NCBI GenBank assembly: GCA_021740625.1
Contig: JAIOZK010000019.1
Span: 23,129-87,128 of the forward strand
Origin: Bacteroidales bacterium
GTDB lineage: Bacteria; Bacteroidota; Bacteroidia; Bacteroidales; JAIOZK01
Reading direction: 5' to 3'
DNA length: 64,000 nt
Part shown: piece after piece, positions 48,508 through 57,500 of the stretch
Layout: every line of letters starts with the position of its first letter
How positions within the stretch are numbered: the first letter of the stretch is position 1
Translations under genes and position numbers: made by a program
The notes under the pieces: model-generated
What the model was told of the DNA's origin: nothing
Database searches by the model: none
The model's input: only the letters and a program-made list of their open reading frames with translations

Positions 48508-48531
48508 TGGCAGTGGCAGAAGGCAGGAGCA
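48505..48531. repeat. GGCAG repeat at the CWC-gene stop codon
   Basis: TAGTGGCAGTGGCAGAAGGC followed by AGGAGCAGG begins at the stop codon, as at 9118 and 56752. The rest of the 240-bp gap up to 48748 shows no gene, RNA or further repeat that I can support. Confidence 0.5.
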
Positions 48532-48747
48532 GGAACTTCCATCATTTCTTTGGCTTTGTTTAATGCCTTTTTGTTCCGTATTTCAAAATGGGAATAAACG
48601 TATTATCAACATTTTCACTACCTTTATGCTCCATTCCTGCCGGGCAATGCTCCCAAAACCAACATTGACCAGATGAAAATACCAGGAGGAATGCGGGATT
48701 GAAGGTCGCATGATCCTGGGTATGTATTCATAAAAATCTCTGCAATT

Positions 48748-50649
48748 ATGTTAATATTGAGAAAATACAGATCTTTATTCATATTCTTTTTATTCATATT
48801 CTCAGCAAGCGGGATCGCAAACGCACAATGCACCGGATGCAGTCTTTCCCAGAAAGAAGCCATGGCTTATATCAATTCCGTTGAAGTGGAGGATATGGTT
48901 GGTATTCCCATGCGGGATGGTGTGATCCTGAATTCAAGGATTTATTATCCGGATCAGGTCAAGATAAACTTGCCAACGATCCTTGTACGCTCACCCTATT
49001 TTTTCCCCAGGAGCGAAGTCCGCTGGTTTGCCAGAGCTCTGGCTTCCTTTCTGCAGAATGGTTATGTTGTAATGCTCAATAATGAGCGCGGGCGCTACTG
49101 GTCGGAGGGTGATTATACTTTCCTTGCAGGCGCTAAAAATGACGGTTATGATGTGGTTGACTGGATCGTAAAACAAAGCTGGTCGAATGGCAAGGTGGGA
49201 ACCTATGGTTGCTCCTCTTCAGCAGAACACCAGCTTGGCATGTCCACAACGGACCATCCGGATCATGCCGCCATGATCCCCATGGCTGCAGGTGCCGGTA
49301 TCGGTGAGTTCGGAGATTACCATCCCCAAGGCATGTTCTACCGCGGCGGTGTTGTCCAGATGCCTTGGGTCAGGTGGTATTACCAGTATGGATTCAATGA
49401 ATTCCCTGACTTTGGAGATTCCCTGAGCAAGGAAAACAAAGTCCGTCTGAATCGTTTTTATAATCTCCGGGCAGAAAAACCGGATGTTAGCTGGAGGGAT
49501 GCACTCAGGTATCTCCCACTAAAGGATCAGATCAAAAATCTGAATGGACTGAAAAGTGATTTTGAACAATTTGTCCAGCAATTGCCTGATGATTCTTCAT
49601 GGCATAAGGTTGATTTTGTATGTGATGCCGATTCATTCGGGGTTCCCGCTCTTCACGTGAATTCATGGTATGATATTTCTTTCGGACCCAGTTCCATGGC
49701 CCTGTTTGAATACATGCAAAAGAATGCCCTGGATAAAGAAACGGCAGAAAACCAGTTCATGATCATCGCCCCCACCAATCACTGCGCCCAGACCTGGGAA
49801 AGTGAAGAATACTATTATGGCGACCGTTTCTTGGGGAATGCCACTTTTGATTATTTCGATCTTTTCATCAAATGGTTTGATTACTGGCTGAAAGGAAATG
49901 ATAACGATGTTACAGAGCATAGCAAATTCATGCTTTACACCATGGGAAAAAACATGTGGGAGTCTTTTGAGCACTGGCCTCCTGAAAACTCGAAAGCAAT
50001 TAGCTATTACCTTGCCAGCGATTCCGGTGCAAACAGCCTGTATGGCGATGGCAGCCTGGAAAGAAAACCTGCCCGGTATGCTGGAAAAGACACTTTTGTT
50101 TATGATCCCTCAAATCCTGTTCCCTCCATCGGCGACAATGACTGGGGTATGATCCCGGAACTGATCAGCGGATCCTATGATCAAAAACCGGTAGAGATCC
50201 GGGAAGATGTGCTGATTTATACCACCGGGAAACTAAACAAAAACTTACAGGTAACCGGACCGGTGAAAGTTGTTCTCCATCTGTCATCCGATGCAAAAGA
50301 CACTGACCTGACCGCCAAATTGGTGGACGTTTACCCGGACGGGAAAGCTTTCAATGTTGCCGAAAGTATTCAACGACTGCGCTGGAGAAACGGCTATGAA
50401 GAGGCTGAGTTCATGGAAATAGGAAAAGTGTATAAAGTGGAAGTGGGTCCATTGCTGACAAGCAACCTTTTTAAAAAAGGACATAAGATCAGGCTTGAGA
50501 TATCAAGCAGTAATTTCCCCAGATTTGAAAGGAACCTGAATACCGGAGGGAATAATTATGATGAAACGGAATGGAAAATTGCACGAAACTCCCTTCATTA
50601 CGGACCACTATATAAATCGAGAATCGTTCTTACTGTAGTCAATGAATAA
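48748..50649 (+). CDS. Exported S15/CocE-family acyl hydrolase
   Basis: This 633-aa alpha/beta hydrolase is related to X-Pro dipeptidyl peptidase and cocaine esterase (CocE/NonD family). It has a signal peptide (about 1-26, ending in IANAQ). The catalytic domain begins MVGIPMRDGVILNSRIYYP and has the nucleophile elbow GTYGCSSSAE with Ser156 as the likely nucleophile. An Asp/His pair follows, the His probably in APTNHC. The C-terminal jelly roll (about 430-633: LNKNLQVTGPVKVVLHLSSD, GHKIRLEISSSNFPRF) is the typical third domain. The elbow has Cys-Ser-Ser in place of the common V-S-Y, so the substrate may differ. Peptides or esters are possible. The next gene starts 30 bp after the stop. Confidence 0.87.
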   Translation: MLILRKYRSLFIFFLFIFSASGIANAQCTGCSLSQKEAMAYINSVEVEDMVGIPMRDGVILNSRIYYPDQVKINLPTILVRSPYFFPRSEVRWFARALASFLQNGYVVMLNNERGRYWSEGDYTFLAGAKNDGYDVVDWIVKQSWSNGKVGTYGCSSSAEHQLGMSTTDHPDHAAMIPMAAGAGIGEFGDYHPQGMFYRGGVVQMPWVRWYYQYGFNEFPDFGDSLSKENKVRLNRFYNLRAEKPDVSWRDALRYLPLKDQIKNLNGLKSDFEQFVQQLPDDSSWHKVDFVCDADSFGVPALHVNSWYDISFGPSSMALFEYMQKNALDKETAENQFMIIAPTNHCAQTWESEEYYYGDRFLGNATFDYFDLFIKWFDYWLKGNDNDVTEHSKFMLYTMGKNMWESFEHWPPENSKAISYYLASDSGANSLYGDGSLERKPARYAGKDTFVYDPSNPVPSIGDNDWGMIPELISGSYDQKPVEIREDVLIYTTGKLNKNLQVTGPVKVVLHLSSDAKDTDLTAKLVDVYPDGKAFNVAESIQRLRWRNGYEEAEFMEIGKVYKVEVGPLLTSNLFKKGHKIRLEISSSNFPRFERNLNTGGNNYDETEWKIARNSLHYGPLYKSRIVLTVVNE

Positions 50650-50679
50650 TTGTTAATATTGAATTTAAAACAAGCACTT

Positions 50680-51126
50680 ATGAATAAGCTGAAAATCCGG
50701 GATAGTCAATCAAAAAAATTAATCTTCCTGGGCGTCTTATTGTTTTTCCTTGGACTGATTGTTGGACTCATCGTTCCCTTCCTGGCCAATCCCAGGATGG
50801 GACTTTCCAGTCATCTCGAGGGGATCATGAACGGTATCTTTCTCATTGTATTGGGGTTGATCTGGAATAAAGTCGATGTATCTGTCAGATGGTTGAAGAT
50901 CAATTTTTGGCTCGCTGTTTATGGTACTTTTGCCAACTGGCTCGGCATCCTGGTCGCTGCCATGTTCAATGCAGGGAAAATGCTGAATGTGGCCGCCGAG
51001 GGACAGCAAGGGCCGGCACTTGCCGAGGGGATTGTCAACTTCTCTCTGATCTCCTTAACAGTGGCTATGCTGGCCGTCTGTATCATTTTGCTGATTGGAT
51101 TGGGCAGGCAGATGAGGAAGAACTAA
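50680..51126 (+). CDS. HabA/StyC-like four-helix membrane protein
   Basis: This 148-aa integral membrane protein has four hydrophobic helices (about 14-35, 48-64, 75-95, 118-140). The motif ANPRMGLSSHLEGIMNG at the end of helix 1 and start of helix 2, and WLAVYGTFANWLG in helix 3, recall small proteins often mislabelled 'hydrogenase' and related to hydroxylaminobenzene mutase (HabA) and styrene oxide isomerase (StyC). In StyC a His at the start of a helix binds heme b, and His45 here is in a comparable place. This relation is from memory and tentative. The ATG at 50680 is chosen over an in-frame TTG at 50650. It is probably cotranscribed with the S15 hydrolase. Confidence 0.55.
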   Translation: MNKLKIRDSQSKKLIFLGVLLFFLGLIVGLIVPFLANPRMGLSSHLEGIMNGIFLIVLGLIWNKVDVSVRWLKINFWLAVYGTFANWLGILVAAMFNAGKMLNVAAEGQQGPALAEGIVNFSLISLTVAMLAVCIILLIGLGRQMRKN

Positions 51127-51256
51127 AATTCCTTTTTATAGAAGCACCCGATTCGGTGAAATACATAAGGGAATAATGCGCACAGGACGGAAAGTTTCCT
51201 GAGCACAATCTTAACTCAAGAAAATTGATACACTTAGATGAGGTTTTGCTGATTCT

Positions 51257-51399
51257 GAATTACCCCGCGCTTCAGCGCGGGGGTAGCAGCATACAGATTT
51301 CAACCGGGGCTTTAGCCCCATACAACATACTGATCCGGGGCTAAAGCCCCCATATAGTGCACGCTTTATACAACCCCATGCTGAAGCATGGGGTAATTC
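51257..51399. repeat. Cluster of four hairpins bounded by a 10-bp inverted repeat
   Basis: GAATTACCCC (51257-51266) and GGGGTAATTC (51390-51399) bound the element. Inside are CCCCGCGCTTCAGCGCGGGG (51263-51282), GGGGCTTTAGCCCC (51306-51319), its near mirror GGGGCTAAAGCCCC (51337-51350) and CCCCATGCTGAAGCATGGGG (51374-51393). The unit resembles REP-type repeats mobilised by RAYT transposases. No transposase is present in the window. It fills most of the 375-bp gap between the HabA-like gene and ahcY, and the rest shows nothing further. Confidence 0.75.
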
Positions 51400-51501
51400 A
51401 AAAGGACAATATCAAAAGCTTGATCAAGTGTAATAAATAAAAGTTGGATACCACCCGAATAAAGGCTTCCTTCTGTCTTCAGTCTCTCGTCATCGGTCTT
51501 A

Positions 51502-52923
51502 CTAATACCTGTAATGATCCGACTTGAAAGGTCCCTTCTTGCTTACCCCAAGATATTGGGCCTGGTCATCAGTCATTTCGGTCATTTTTACACCGATCTG
51601 GGCCAGGTGTAAGCGGGCTACTTCCTCATCAAGATGTTTTGGCAAACGGTACACATCCACTTCATACCTGTTCTTCCAAAGCTCGATCTGGGCCAGGGTC
51701 TGGTTGGTGAAAGAGTTACTCATAACGAATGAGGGATGTCCTGTGGCACAACCCAGGTTCACCAGGCGGCCTTCTGCCAGCATGTAAATGGAGTGTCCGT
51801 CGGGGAATGTGTATTTATCGACCTGGGGCTTGATGTTGGTTTTTTCAACACCCGGCATGGCTTCCATCTTTTCTACCTGTATCTCGTTATCAAAATGCCC
51901 GATGTTACATACAATGGCCTGGTCTCTCATTTTCGACATATGCCCGGCGGTGATCACATCTTTGTTCCCGGTGGCGGTCACAAAAATATTTCCTTCGGCC
52001 AGGGCATCTTCCACGGTAGTCACTTCGAAGCCCTCCATGGCAGCCTGCAATGCACAAATGGGATCAATCTCGGTTACTTTTACCCTTGCTCCGTATGAGC
52101 GCATGGATTTGGCAGAACCTTTGCCCACATCTCCATAGCCACAAACCACAACCACTTTCCCGGCAAGCATCACATCAGTAGCTCTCTTGATACCGTCTGC
52201 AAGTGATTCCCTGCACCCATACAAATTATCAAATTTCGACTTGGTAACGGAATCGTTTACGTTTATCGCTGCAGCAAGGAGCTTTCCTGCTTCTTTCATC
52301 TGATAAAGCCTGTGAACTCCCGTGGTTGTCTCTTCGGAGACACCCATAAGCTCTTTAGAGCCCCTGTGCCATTTTTCTTTGTCCTCAACATATATCTTTT
52401 TGATCATCCTCATCAGGGCCTTTTCATCCGAACTATCACCTTCTTTCTCCAGCAGGGATGAATCTTCCTCCACCTGATACCCTCTGTGAACCATCAGTGT
52501 AGCATCACCTCCGTCATCGACGATGAGATTGGGACCTTTACCATCCGGGAATGAAAGCGCCTGGTAGACACACCACCAATATTCATCCAGGGTTTCACCT
52601 TTCCAGGCAAAAACAGGAACACCGGCTTTTGCCATGGCCGCGGCGGCATGATCCTGTGTTGAAAAAATATTGCAACTGGCCCATCTCACATCGGCACCCA
52701 GTTCCATCAAAGTTTCTATCAACACGGCTGTTTGAACTGTCATATGAAGAGAACCTGTAATCCGTGCTCCTTTTAAAGGTTTTTCTGCAGCATATTTCTC
52801 CCGTACCGACATCAAACCGGGCATTTCCTTTTCGGCGATCTCAATTTCTTTTCGGCCGTAATCGGCAAGTTTTATATCTGCTACTTTATAATCCAATACT
52901 TTATCAATTGTTAAATTATCCAT
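51502..52923 (-). CDS. ahcY: Adenosylhomocysteinase
   Basis: This 473-aa enzyme uses NAD to hydrolyse S-adenosylhomocysteine to adenosine and homocysteine, recycling the product of methyl transfer. The substrate domain has [34 protein letters not shown] and [11 protein letters not shown]. The Rossmann motif [10 protein letters not shown] binds NAD, and the C-terminal PFKSDHYRY with Lys and Tyr completes the neighbouring active site in the tetramer. The length fits the long bacterial form. With metH and metF in the preceding 8 kb it completes much of the methionine cycle. A near-perfect promoter lies upstream. Confidence 0.97.
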   Translation of the reverse strand: MDNLTIDKVLDYKVADIKLADYGRKEIEIAEKEMPGLMSVREKYAAEKPLKGARITGSLHMTVQTAVLIETLMELGADVRWASCNIFSTQDHAAAAMAKAGVPVFAWKGETLDEYWWCVYQALSFPDGKGPNLIVDDGGDATLMVHRGYQVEEDSSLLEKEGDSSDEKALMRMIKKIYVEDKEKWHRGSKELMGVSEETTTGVHRLYQMKEAGKLLAAAINVNDSVTKSKFDNLYGCRESLADGIKRATDVMLAGKVVVVCGYGDVGKGSAKSMRSYGARVKVTEIDPICALQAAMEGFEVTTVEDALAEGNIFVTATGNKDVITAGHMSKMRDQAIVCNIGHFDNEIQVEKMEAMPGVEKTNIKPQVDKYTFPDGHSIYMLAEGRLVNLGCATGHPSFVMSNSFTNQTLAQIELWKNRYEVDVYRLPKHLDEEVARLHLAQIGVKMTEMTDDQAQYLGVSKKGPFKSDHYRY

Positions 52924-52949
52924 TTTGATATGTTTATATTTTGGGGGTG

Positions 52950-52980
52950 CAAAGTTAGCTATATTTATATTAATCTCAAA
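52950..52980 (-). promoter_or_regulatory. ahcY promoter
   Basis: On the minus strand TTTG (52980-52977), exactly 19 bp, then TAACTTTG (52957-52950) is a full match to the Bacteroidota consensus TTTG-N19-TAnnTTTG. It lies 27 bp before the ahcY ATG. The remainder of the 236-bp gap to the divergent gene at 53160 shows only a TACATTTG (53137-53144) that could be that gene's -7 element. Confidence 0.68.
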
Positions 52981-53159
52981 GCATCCCCAGTGAGACTGTG
53001 ATTTCAGGAGAATCCGTTAACCCTAAAAATCAGTGTCGGATAAATTTGAACAGATTCCCCGGCTTCGCTATGAATGACAGTTTCTTGGGGATTGATGCAT
53101 GTATACATTCGGTCGAACTGATCAGTATACTTTGCTTACATTTGTAAAAAACAATCCAA

Positions 53160-53795
53160 ATGCCGCTAAAGTTCACTGAACTCATTGATGAAAATACCGA
53201 AATCGGGATATGGCATATCCGCGAGGATATCTCCTGGTTCCTTTCGGAGCTCAATCTGAGTAAGACAGAGAAGGAGATATTTCAAAGCTTTGTTAATGAA
53301 CAAAGAAAAAAGCAATGGCTCAGTTACCGGCGCCTATTTAAGGATATCATCAAAGATATTCCGGTCAACATTGAATACGACGAGTACCGGAAACCATATA
53401 TCAAAGGACATCCCGGCTTTATTTCCGTTTCCCATGCCGGCAATTATTCGGCTGTAATTTTATCGGATCATCAGAAAGTGGGTATTGATATCGAAAAGAT
53501 CAATCCCAGGATTGAAAAGATCGCCTGCAGGTTTGTGCGTGCGGAAGAAGAGAAATTCATTTCAACGACAGAAAGGCTCAACTACCTATATATCATCTGG
53601 TGTGCCAAAGAGGCATTGTACAAACTTTATGGTAAACGTAACCTGGATTTTCTGAAACAGATTAAGATCGATTCTTTCAGCCTGGGTGAACAGGGTAACT
53701 TTAAAGGTCATATCATCAATGGGAGCAGTTCACTGGAAGCAAAGCTGTACTACAGATTTATAGATGAATATGTAATGGTTTATACTTCTGTTTAA
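53160..53795 (+). CDS. 4'-phosphopantetheinyl transferase (Sfp/AcpT type)
   Basis: This 211-aa enzyme transfers phosphopantetheine from CoA to a Ser of acyl or peptidyl carrier proteins. It has the two metal and CoA motifs of the Sfp branch: VGIDIEKI (about 107-114) and WCAKEALYKLYGK (about 148-160), separated by 41 residues. HPGFISVSHAGNYSAV upstream is the conserved P1 strand. The length matches a pseudo-dimer of two half-domains. It is followed 43 bp later by the GGGP synthase gene. Its carrier protein target is not in the window. Confidence 0.9.
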   Translation: MPLKFTELIDENTEIGIWHIREDISWFLSELNLSKTEKEIFQSFVNEQRKKQWLSYRRLFKDIIKDIPVNIEYDEYRKPYIKGHPGFISVSHAGNYSAVILSDHQKVGIDIEKINPRIEKIACRFVRAEEEKFISTTERLNYLYIIWCAKEALYKLYGKRNLDFLKQIKIDSFSLGEQGNFKGHIINGSSSLEAKLYYRFIDEYVMVYTSV

Positions 53796-53838
53796 TTTTT
53801 ATTTCGATCTTTTTTATCTTTGAGGGGTTTAAAGAAAC

Positions 53839-54582
53839 ATGCATATGAGCATTTATAAATCCATCCTGGAAATGGCCAGGCAAAACAAGAAAATGTTTTC
53901 TGTTCTGGTGGATCCGGACAAACCCACCGACAAAGAAGTTATCAGCCTTGCTGAAAAATCCATTGCAGCCAAAGTGGATTATTTTTTTGTTGGGGGCAGC
54001 CTGCTTACCAACAACAACCTGGATCATTGCATCAAACTATTGAAAGAGAATAGCGACATCCCGGTAGTTTTATTTCCCGGGAACACCCTCCAGATGAGCA
54101 ACAAAGCAGATGCCTTCTTATTTCTTTCGCTCATATCCGGCAGAAATGCTGAAATGCTCATCGGCCGGCATGTAATCGCTGCTCCCTATCTTAAACTCAG
54201 CAGTCTTGAAGTAATCTCAACCGGATACATGCTGATCGACAGCGGTCGGCCAACCACGGTTTCCTATATGAGCAACTCTGTTCCCATTCCTGCCGATAAA
54301 ACGGATGTTGCCGCATGCACAGCCATGGCAGGGGAAATGCTGGGCATGAAACTGGTCTACATGGATGCCGGCAGCGGCGCCATCAATCCTGTCTCCAACG
54401 AAATGATCGAAATGGTGAATAGCAGTATTGAGATCCCCGTGATCGTGGGTGGTGGGATCAGAACACCTGAAAAGGCTGCAGAAACAGCCAGGCAGGGAGC
54501 TGATGTCGTGGTGGTCGGCAACAGCATCGAAAAAGACAAACAATTGATTATGGATATTGCCCATGCAATCCATAATGTATAA
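53839..54582 (+). CDS. Geranylgeranylglyceryl / heptaprenylglyceryl phosphate synthase
   Basis: This 247-aa TIM-barrel enzyme joins a polyprenyl diphosphate to sn-glycerol-1-phosphate, the first ether-lipid step of archaea, also found in some bacteria. The motifs FSVLVDPDKP (Mg/G1P), FVGGSLLTNN, LFPGNTLQMS, GYMLIDSG, YMDAGSGA and VGGGIRTPEKA followed by VVVVGNSIEKD are those of the group I/II synthases (PcrB relatives). The length fits the Bacteroidota branch. The start could also be ATG 53845. The product in Bacteroidota is not well settled. It lies between the phosphopantetheinyl transferase and an S9 peptidase on the same strand, 30 bp before the latter. Confidence 0.93.
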   Translation: MHMSIYKSILEMARQNKKMFSVLVDPDKPTDKEVISLAEKSIAAKVDYFFVGGSLLTNNNLDHCIKLLKENSDIPVVLFPGNTLQMSNKADAFLFLSLISGRNAEMLIGRHVIAAPYLKLSSLEVISTGYMLIDSGRPTTVSYMSNSVPIPADKTDVAACTAMAGEMLGMKLVYMDAGSGAINPVSNEMIEMVNSSIEIPVIVGGGIRTPEKAAETARQGADVVVVGNSIEKDKQLIMDIAHAIHNV

Positions 54583-54612
54583 CGCAAAAAATCATTAATT
54601 CAAATTTTTATC

Positions 54613-56754
54613 ATGATCAGAAAATTTATACTCAGCAGTATTGTATTATTGATGACAGGATTCCTGGTAAATGCACAGGAGAAACAACTTAGTCTGCAGG
54701 AAGCTGCCTACATGAGCAGGGATGTATTTCCGGATCGTCTCAGTCAGATCCAGTGGATGGGAGATTCAGACAGATTTGCTTATGTTCAGAACAACAAAGT
54801 GGTAACGGGCAGGGCCACTTCCGAAAAAAGAGATACGTTGTTTGGTGTTGACGAATTGAATGCAGGCCTGAGCAAACTGGAGTTGGATTCAATCAAAAGA
54901 ATGCCGCGTATCAGCTTCGTGGGAGAAAAACTTGTGATGTTCACCAGTGGTCACAAACTCTTTTTATATGATTTTGCGGAAAAGGAACTCAGGAAAATGA
55001 ATGAGTATCCGAAAGCAGCCGAAAATGTGGACATCAACAAAAAAACCTTTCAGATTGCTTATACGATCGATAACAATCTCTATGTTGCCCTGGAAGGAAA
55101 ACAGTTACAGGTGACTGATGAAGAAGACAAAGGAATCCTTTCCGGGCATACGGTACACAGGGTGGAATTCGGTATCAGCAAAGGCACCTTCTGGTCGCCC
55201 GATGGCAGCAAACTGGCTTTTTACAGGAAAGACGAAAGCATGGTCACAGAATACCCCATCGTTGATATCACCAAAAGAATCGCCGAACTTGCTCCAACGC
55301 GTTATCCCATGGCAGGAATGACCAGCGAAGAAGTGACACTTGGGATCTACGATATTGAAAGTGAGCAGACCACTTTCGTAAAAACCGGAGAACCCGCCGA
55401 TCAATACCTCACCACGGTTACCTGGGGACCGGATGGAAATGAAATTTATATCGCTGTTCTGAACAGGGACCAGAATCATCTTAAACTGAACACGTATGAT
55501 GCTGAGAATGGTGAATTTATTAAAACATTGTTTGAGGAAAGTAATGACAGATATGTTGAACCCCAGCATCCGATGACTTTCCTGGAAAAGAACAAAGATC
55601 AGTTCATCTGGTTCAGCGAAAGGGACGGTTATGACCATATGTATCTATACAATACCAACGGAGAACTGATTAAGCAGCTTACAAAAGGCAAGTGGGTGGT
55701 CAACGATCTCCTGGGTTTTGATAAAAGTGAAAGACATTTCTTTTTTGAAGGGAACAAGAATCATCCCCTGCAGAGAAATGTATATTCGGTCGACATGAGG
55801 AAGAACAATGTAAAACGACTAAGCCCGGATGACGGCACACACAATGCCATTTTCAACGAAAACGGTAAATACTTCATTGATGTTTACAGCAGTTTTGAAG
55901 AAAGCAGGGTTTACCAGGTGATCAGCCATAAAGGAGCGGTGGAACAGATTCTGCTGAAAAGCGGTGATCCACTTGCCGATTATAATTTAGGCGAAATGTC
56001 TGTTTTTACCATTAAGAATAATGAGGGTACAGATCTTTACTGCCGTTTGATCAAGCCTGCGGATTTTGATCCTTCGAAAAAATATCCAGTTATTGTTTAT
56101 GTTTACGGCGGACCACATTCCCAACTGGTAACCAACTCCTGGCTGGGTGGTGGTCAATTGTTCCTGTATTATCTTGCCCAGCAGGGATATGTTGTTTTTA
56201 CCCTGGATAACAGGGGCACGTCCAACCGGGGTTTTGATTTTGAAAGCTCCATCCACAGGAATCTGGGAACGCTTGAAGTAAAAGACCAGATGGAAGGAAT
56301 TGAATACTTAAAATCTTTGCCTTTTGTCGACTCAGCACGAATCGGAGTGGACGGTTGGAGTTATGGTGGTTTTATGACCATATCCATGATACTGAAACAT
56401 CCTGATGATTTCAAGGCTGCAGTTGCCGGGGGACCTGTAATCGACTGGAAATACTATGAAGTCATGTATGGAGAAAGGTACATGGACACACCCGAAGATA
56501 ATCCGGAGGGATACGAAAAAGCAAATCTTCTGAATTATGTCGATCAATTGCAGGCCAGATTGCTTATACTTCATGGCACCAGCGATCCTACCGTTGTTTG
56601 GCAAAACAGCCTGGCGTTCCTGAAGAAATCTGTAGAAGAAGGTGTACAGGTAGATTATTTCGTTTATCCGGGTCATCCGCACAATGTGAGGGGCAAAGAC
56701 CGCATGCATATGTATGAAAAGATCGTACAGTATTTTGAGGATTTCCTGAAGTAG
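54613..56754 (+). CDS. Exported S9B dipeptidyl peptidase (DPP IV-like)
   Basis: This 713-aa prolyl-oligopeptidase-family serine peptidase has a signal peptide (about 1-21, FLVNAQE). An eight-bladed propeller (about 40-450) has blade motifs such as TFWSPDGSKLAFYRKDES and FWFSERDGYDHMYLY-like pieces. The alpha/beta hydrolase domain has Ser583 in DGWSYGGFM, Asp in HGTSDPTVVW and His in YPGHPHNV. It should remove X-Pro dipeptides from peptides in the periplasm or at the surface, in line with the S15 and C69 peptidases nearby. It ends in TAG, with a GGCAGCAGCAGG repeat following. Confidence 0.93.
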   Translation: MIRKFILSSIVLLMTGFLVNAQEKQLSLQEAAYMSRDVFPDRLSQIQWMGDSDRFAYVQNNKVVTGRATSEKRDTLFGVDELNAGLSKLELDSIKRMPRISFVGEKLVMFTSGHKLFLYDFAEKELRKMNEYPKAAENVDINKKTFQIAYTIDNNLYVALEGKQLQVTDEEDKGILSGHTVHRVEFGISKGTFWSPDGSKLAFYRKDESMVTEYPIVDITKRIAELAPTRYPMAGMTSEEVTLGIYDIESEQTTFVKTGEPADQYLTTVTWGPDGNEIYIAVLNRDQNHLKLNTYDAENGEFIKTLFEESNDRYVEPQHPMTFLEKNKDQFIWFSERDGYDHMYLYNTNGELIKQLTKGKWVVNDLLGFDKSERHFFFEGNKNHPLQRNVYSVDMRKNNVKRLSPDDGTHNAIFNENGKYFIDVYSSFEESRVYQVISHKGAVEQILLKSGDPLADYNLGEMSVFTIKNNEGTDLYCRLIKPADFDPSKKYPVIVYVYGGPHSQLVTNSWLGGGQLFLYYLAQQGYVVFTLDNRGTSNRGFDFESSIHRNLGTLEVKDQMEGIEYLKSLPFVDSARIGVDGWSYGGFMTISMILKHPDDFKAAVAGGPVIDWKYYEVMYGERYMDTPEDNPEGYEKANLLNYVDQLQARLLILHGTSDPTVVWQNSLAFLKKSVEEGVQVDYFVYPGHPHNVRGKDRMHMYEKIVQYFEDFLK

Positions 56755-56775
56755 TGGCAGCAGCAGGTTGGGCAG
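56752..56775. repeat. GGCAG repeat at the S9-peptidase stop codon
   Basis: TAGTGGCAGCAGCAGGTTGG followed by GCAG begins at the stop codon, the fourth case of this pattern in the window. The remaining bases to 56983 hold no gene. Confidence 0.45.
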
Positions 56776-56983
56776 ACTCTAAGTAATCTTTCATCAGCCT
56801 GTGTGACCCTGTCTTATTTGCAAACTAAGATTAATGCGCCTCCACGCCTTTCCATATTTTGGAATTTTTTACACTTTTGGGAACCAGCTTCGCTTGTGCC
56901 AAAATATATCTATCTGATTTGATGACATTTATCGTTTTGGCAAATTGATTGGAATCTTCCAAGTGGACCAATCGAGAATAAAA

Positions 56984-57412
56984 ATGGATACAACAATCGG
57001 CAATAACGAAATGATCCGGCAGGGGCAGTTTACGGAAACCGACTGGACGGATAAAACAATCCTGATAGCAGATGATGTTAAAATCAATTTTCTTTTATTA
57101 AAAGCTATGCTCGGAAAAACAAAAGCTAAATTATTATGGGCCCAGGATGGCGAGCAGGCAATAGAATTTTGCAAAAACAACAGGAATATCGACCTGGTAT
57201 TGATGGATTTCAGCATGCCCAGGAAAAACGGATGTGAAGCGACCAGGCAAATTAAAAAGATGCGCAGGGACCTCCCGGTGATTTCTCAAACCACAAGTGG
57301 TATCGGCACTTACGAATTTGAATCACTTGCATCCACTTGCGACGATTACCTGGTAAAACCGATCAACAAGAAACGCTTGATTTATAAAATTGGAAAATAT
57401 TTCAACAAATAG
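56984..57412 (+). CDS. Receiver-only response regulator
   Basis: This 142-aa protein is a single CheY-like receiver. It has acidic pocket residues ADD (29-31), phosphoacceptor Asp75 in LVLMDFSMP, the conserved Thr in ISQTTSG and Lys in YLVKPI. An N-terminal extension of about 23 residues precedes the fold. ATG 56984 is used because upstream in-frame codons only allow TTG. No output domain is present, so it acts by protein contacts or as a relay. It is convergent with a second receiver-only gene, to which it is similar, and the two share a terminator. Confidence 0.88.
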   Translation: MDTTIGNNEMIRQGQFTETDWTDKTILIADDVKINFLLLKAMLGKTKAKLLWAQDGEQAIEFCKNNRNIDLVLMDFSMPRKNGCEATRQIKKMRRDLPVISQTTSGIGTYEFESLASTCDDYLVKPINKKRLIYKIGKYFNK

Positions 57413-57468
57413 ATATTAAGAAATTATCCTGGTAAGGATAATCATTGGTCGATTGGTATCCATTAAAA

Positions 57469-57500
57469 GCCCCGGGACTTTGTTTCCGGGGTTTTTTAAT
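57469..57500. terminator. Intrinsic terminator between convergent receiver genes
   Basis: GCCCCGG (57469-57475) pairs with CCGGGG (57486-57491) and is followed by TTTTTT on the plus strand. AAAA precedes it (57465-57468), so it can also work weakly for the minus-strand gene. Confidence 0.8.

Noticed and set aside
51257..51399. Possible CRISPR array
   Set aside because: The repeats are palindromes of different sequence and in mirrored order, without equal spacers or cas genes, so this is a REP-type cluster.
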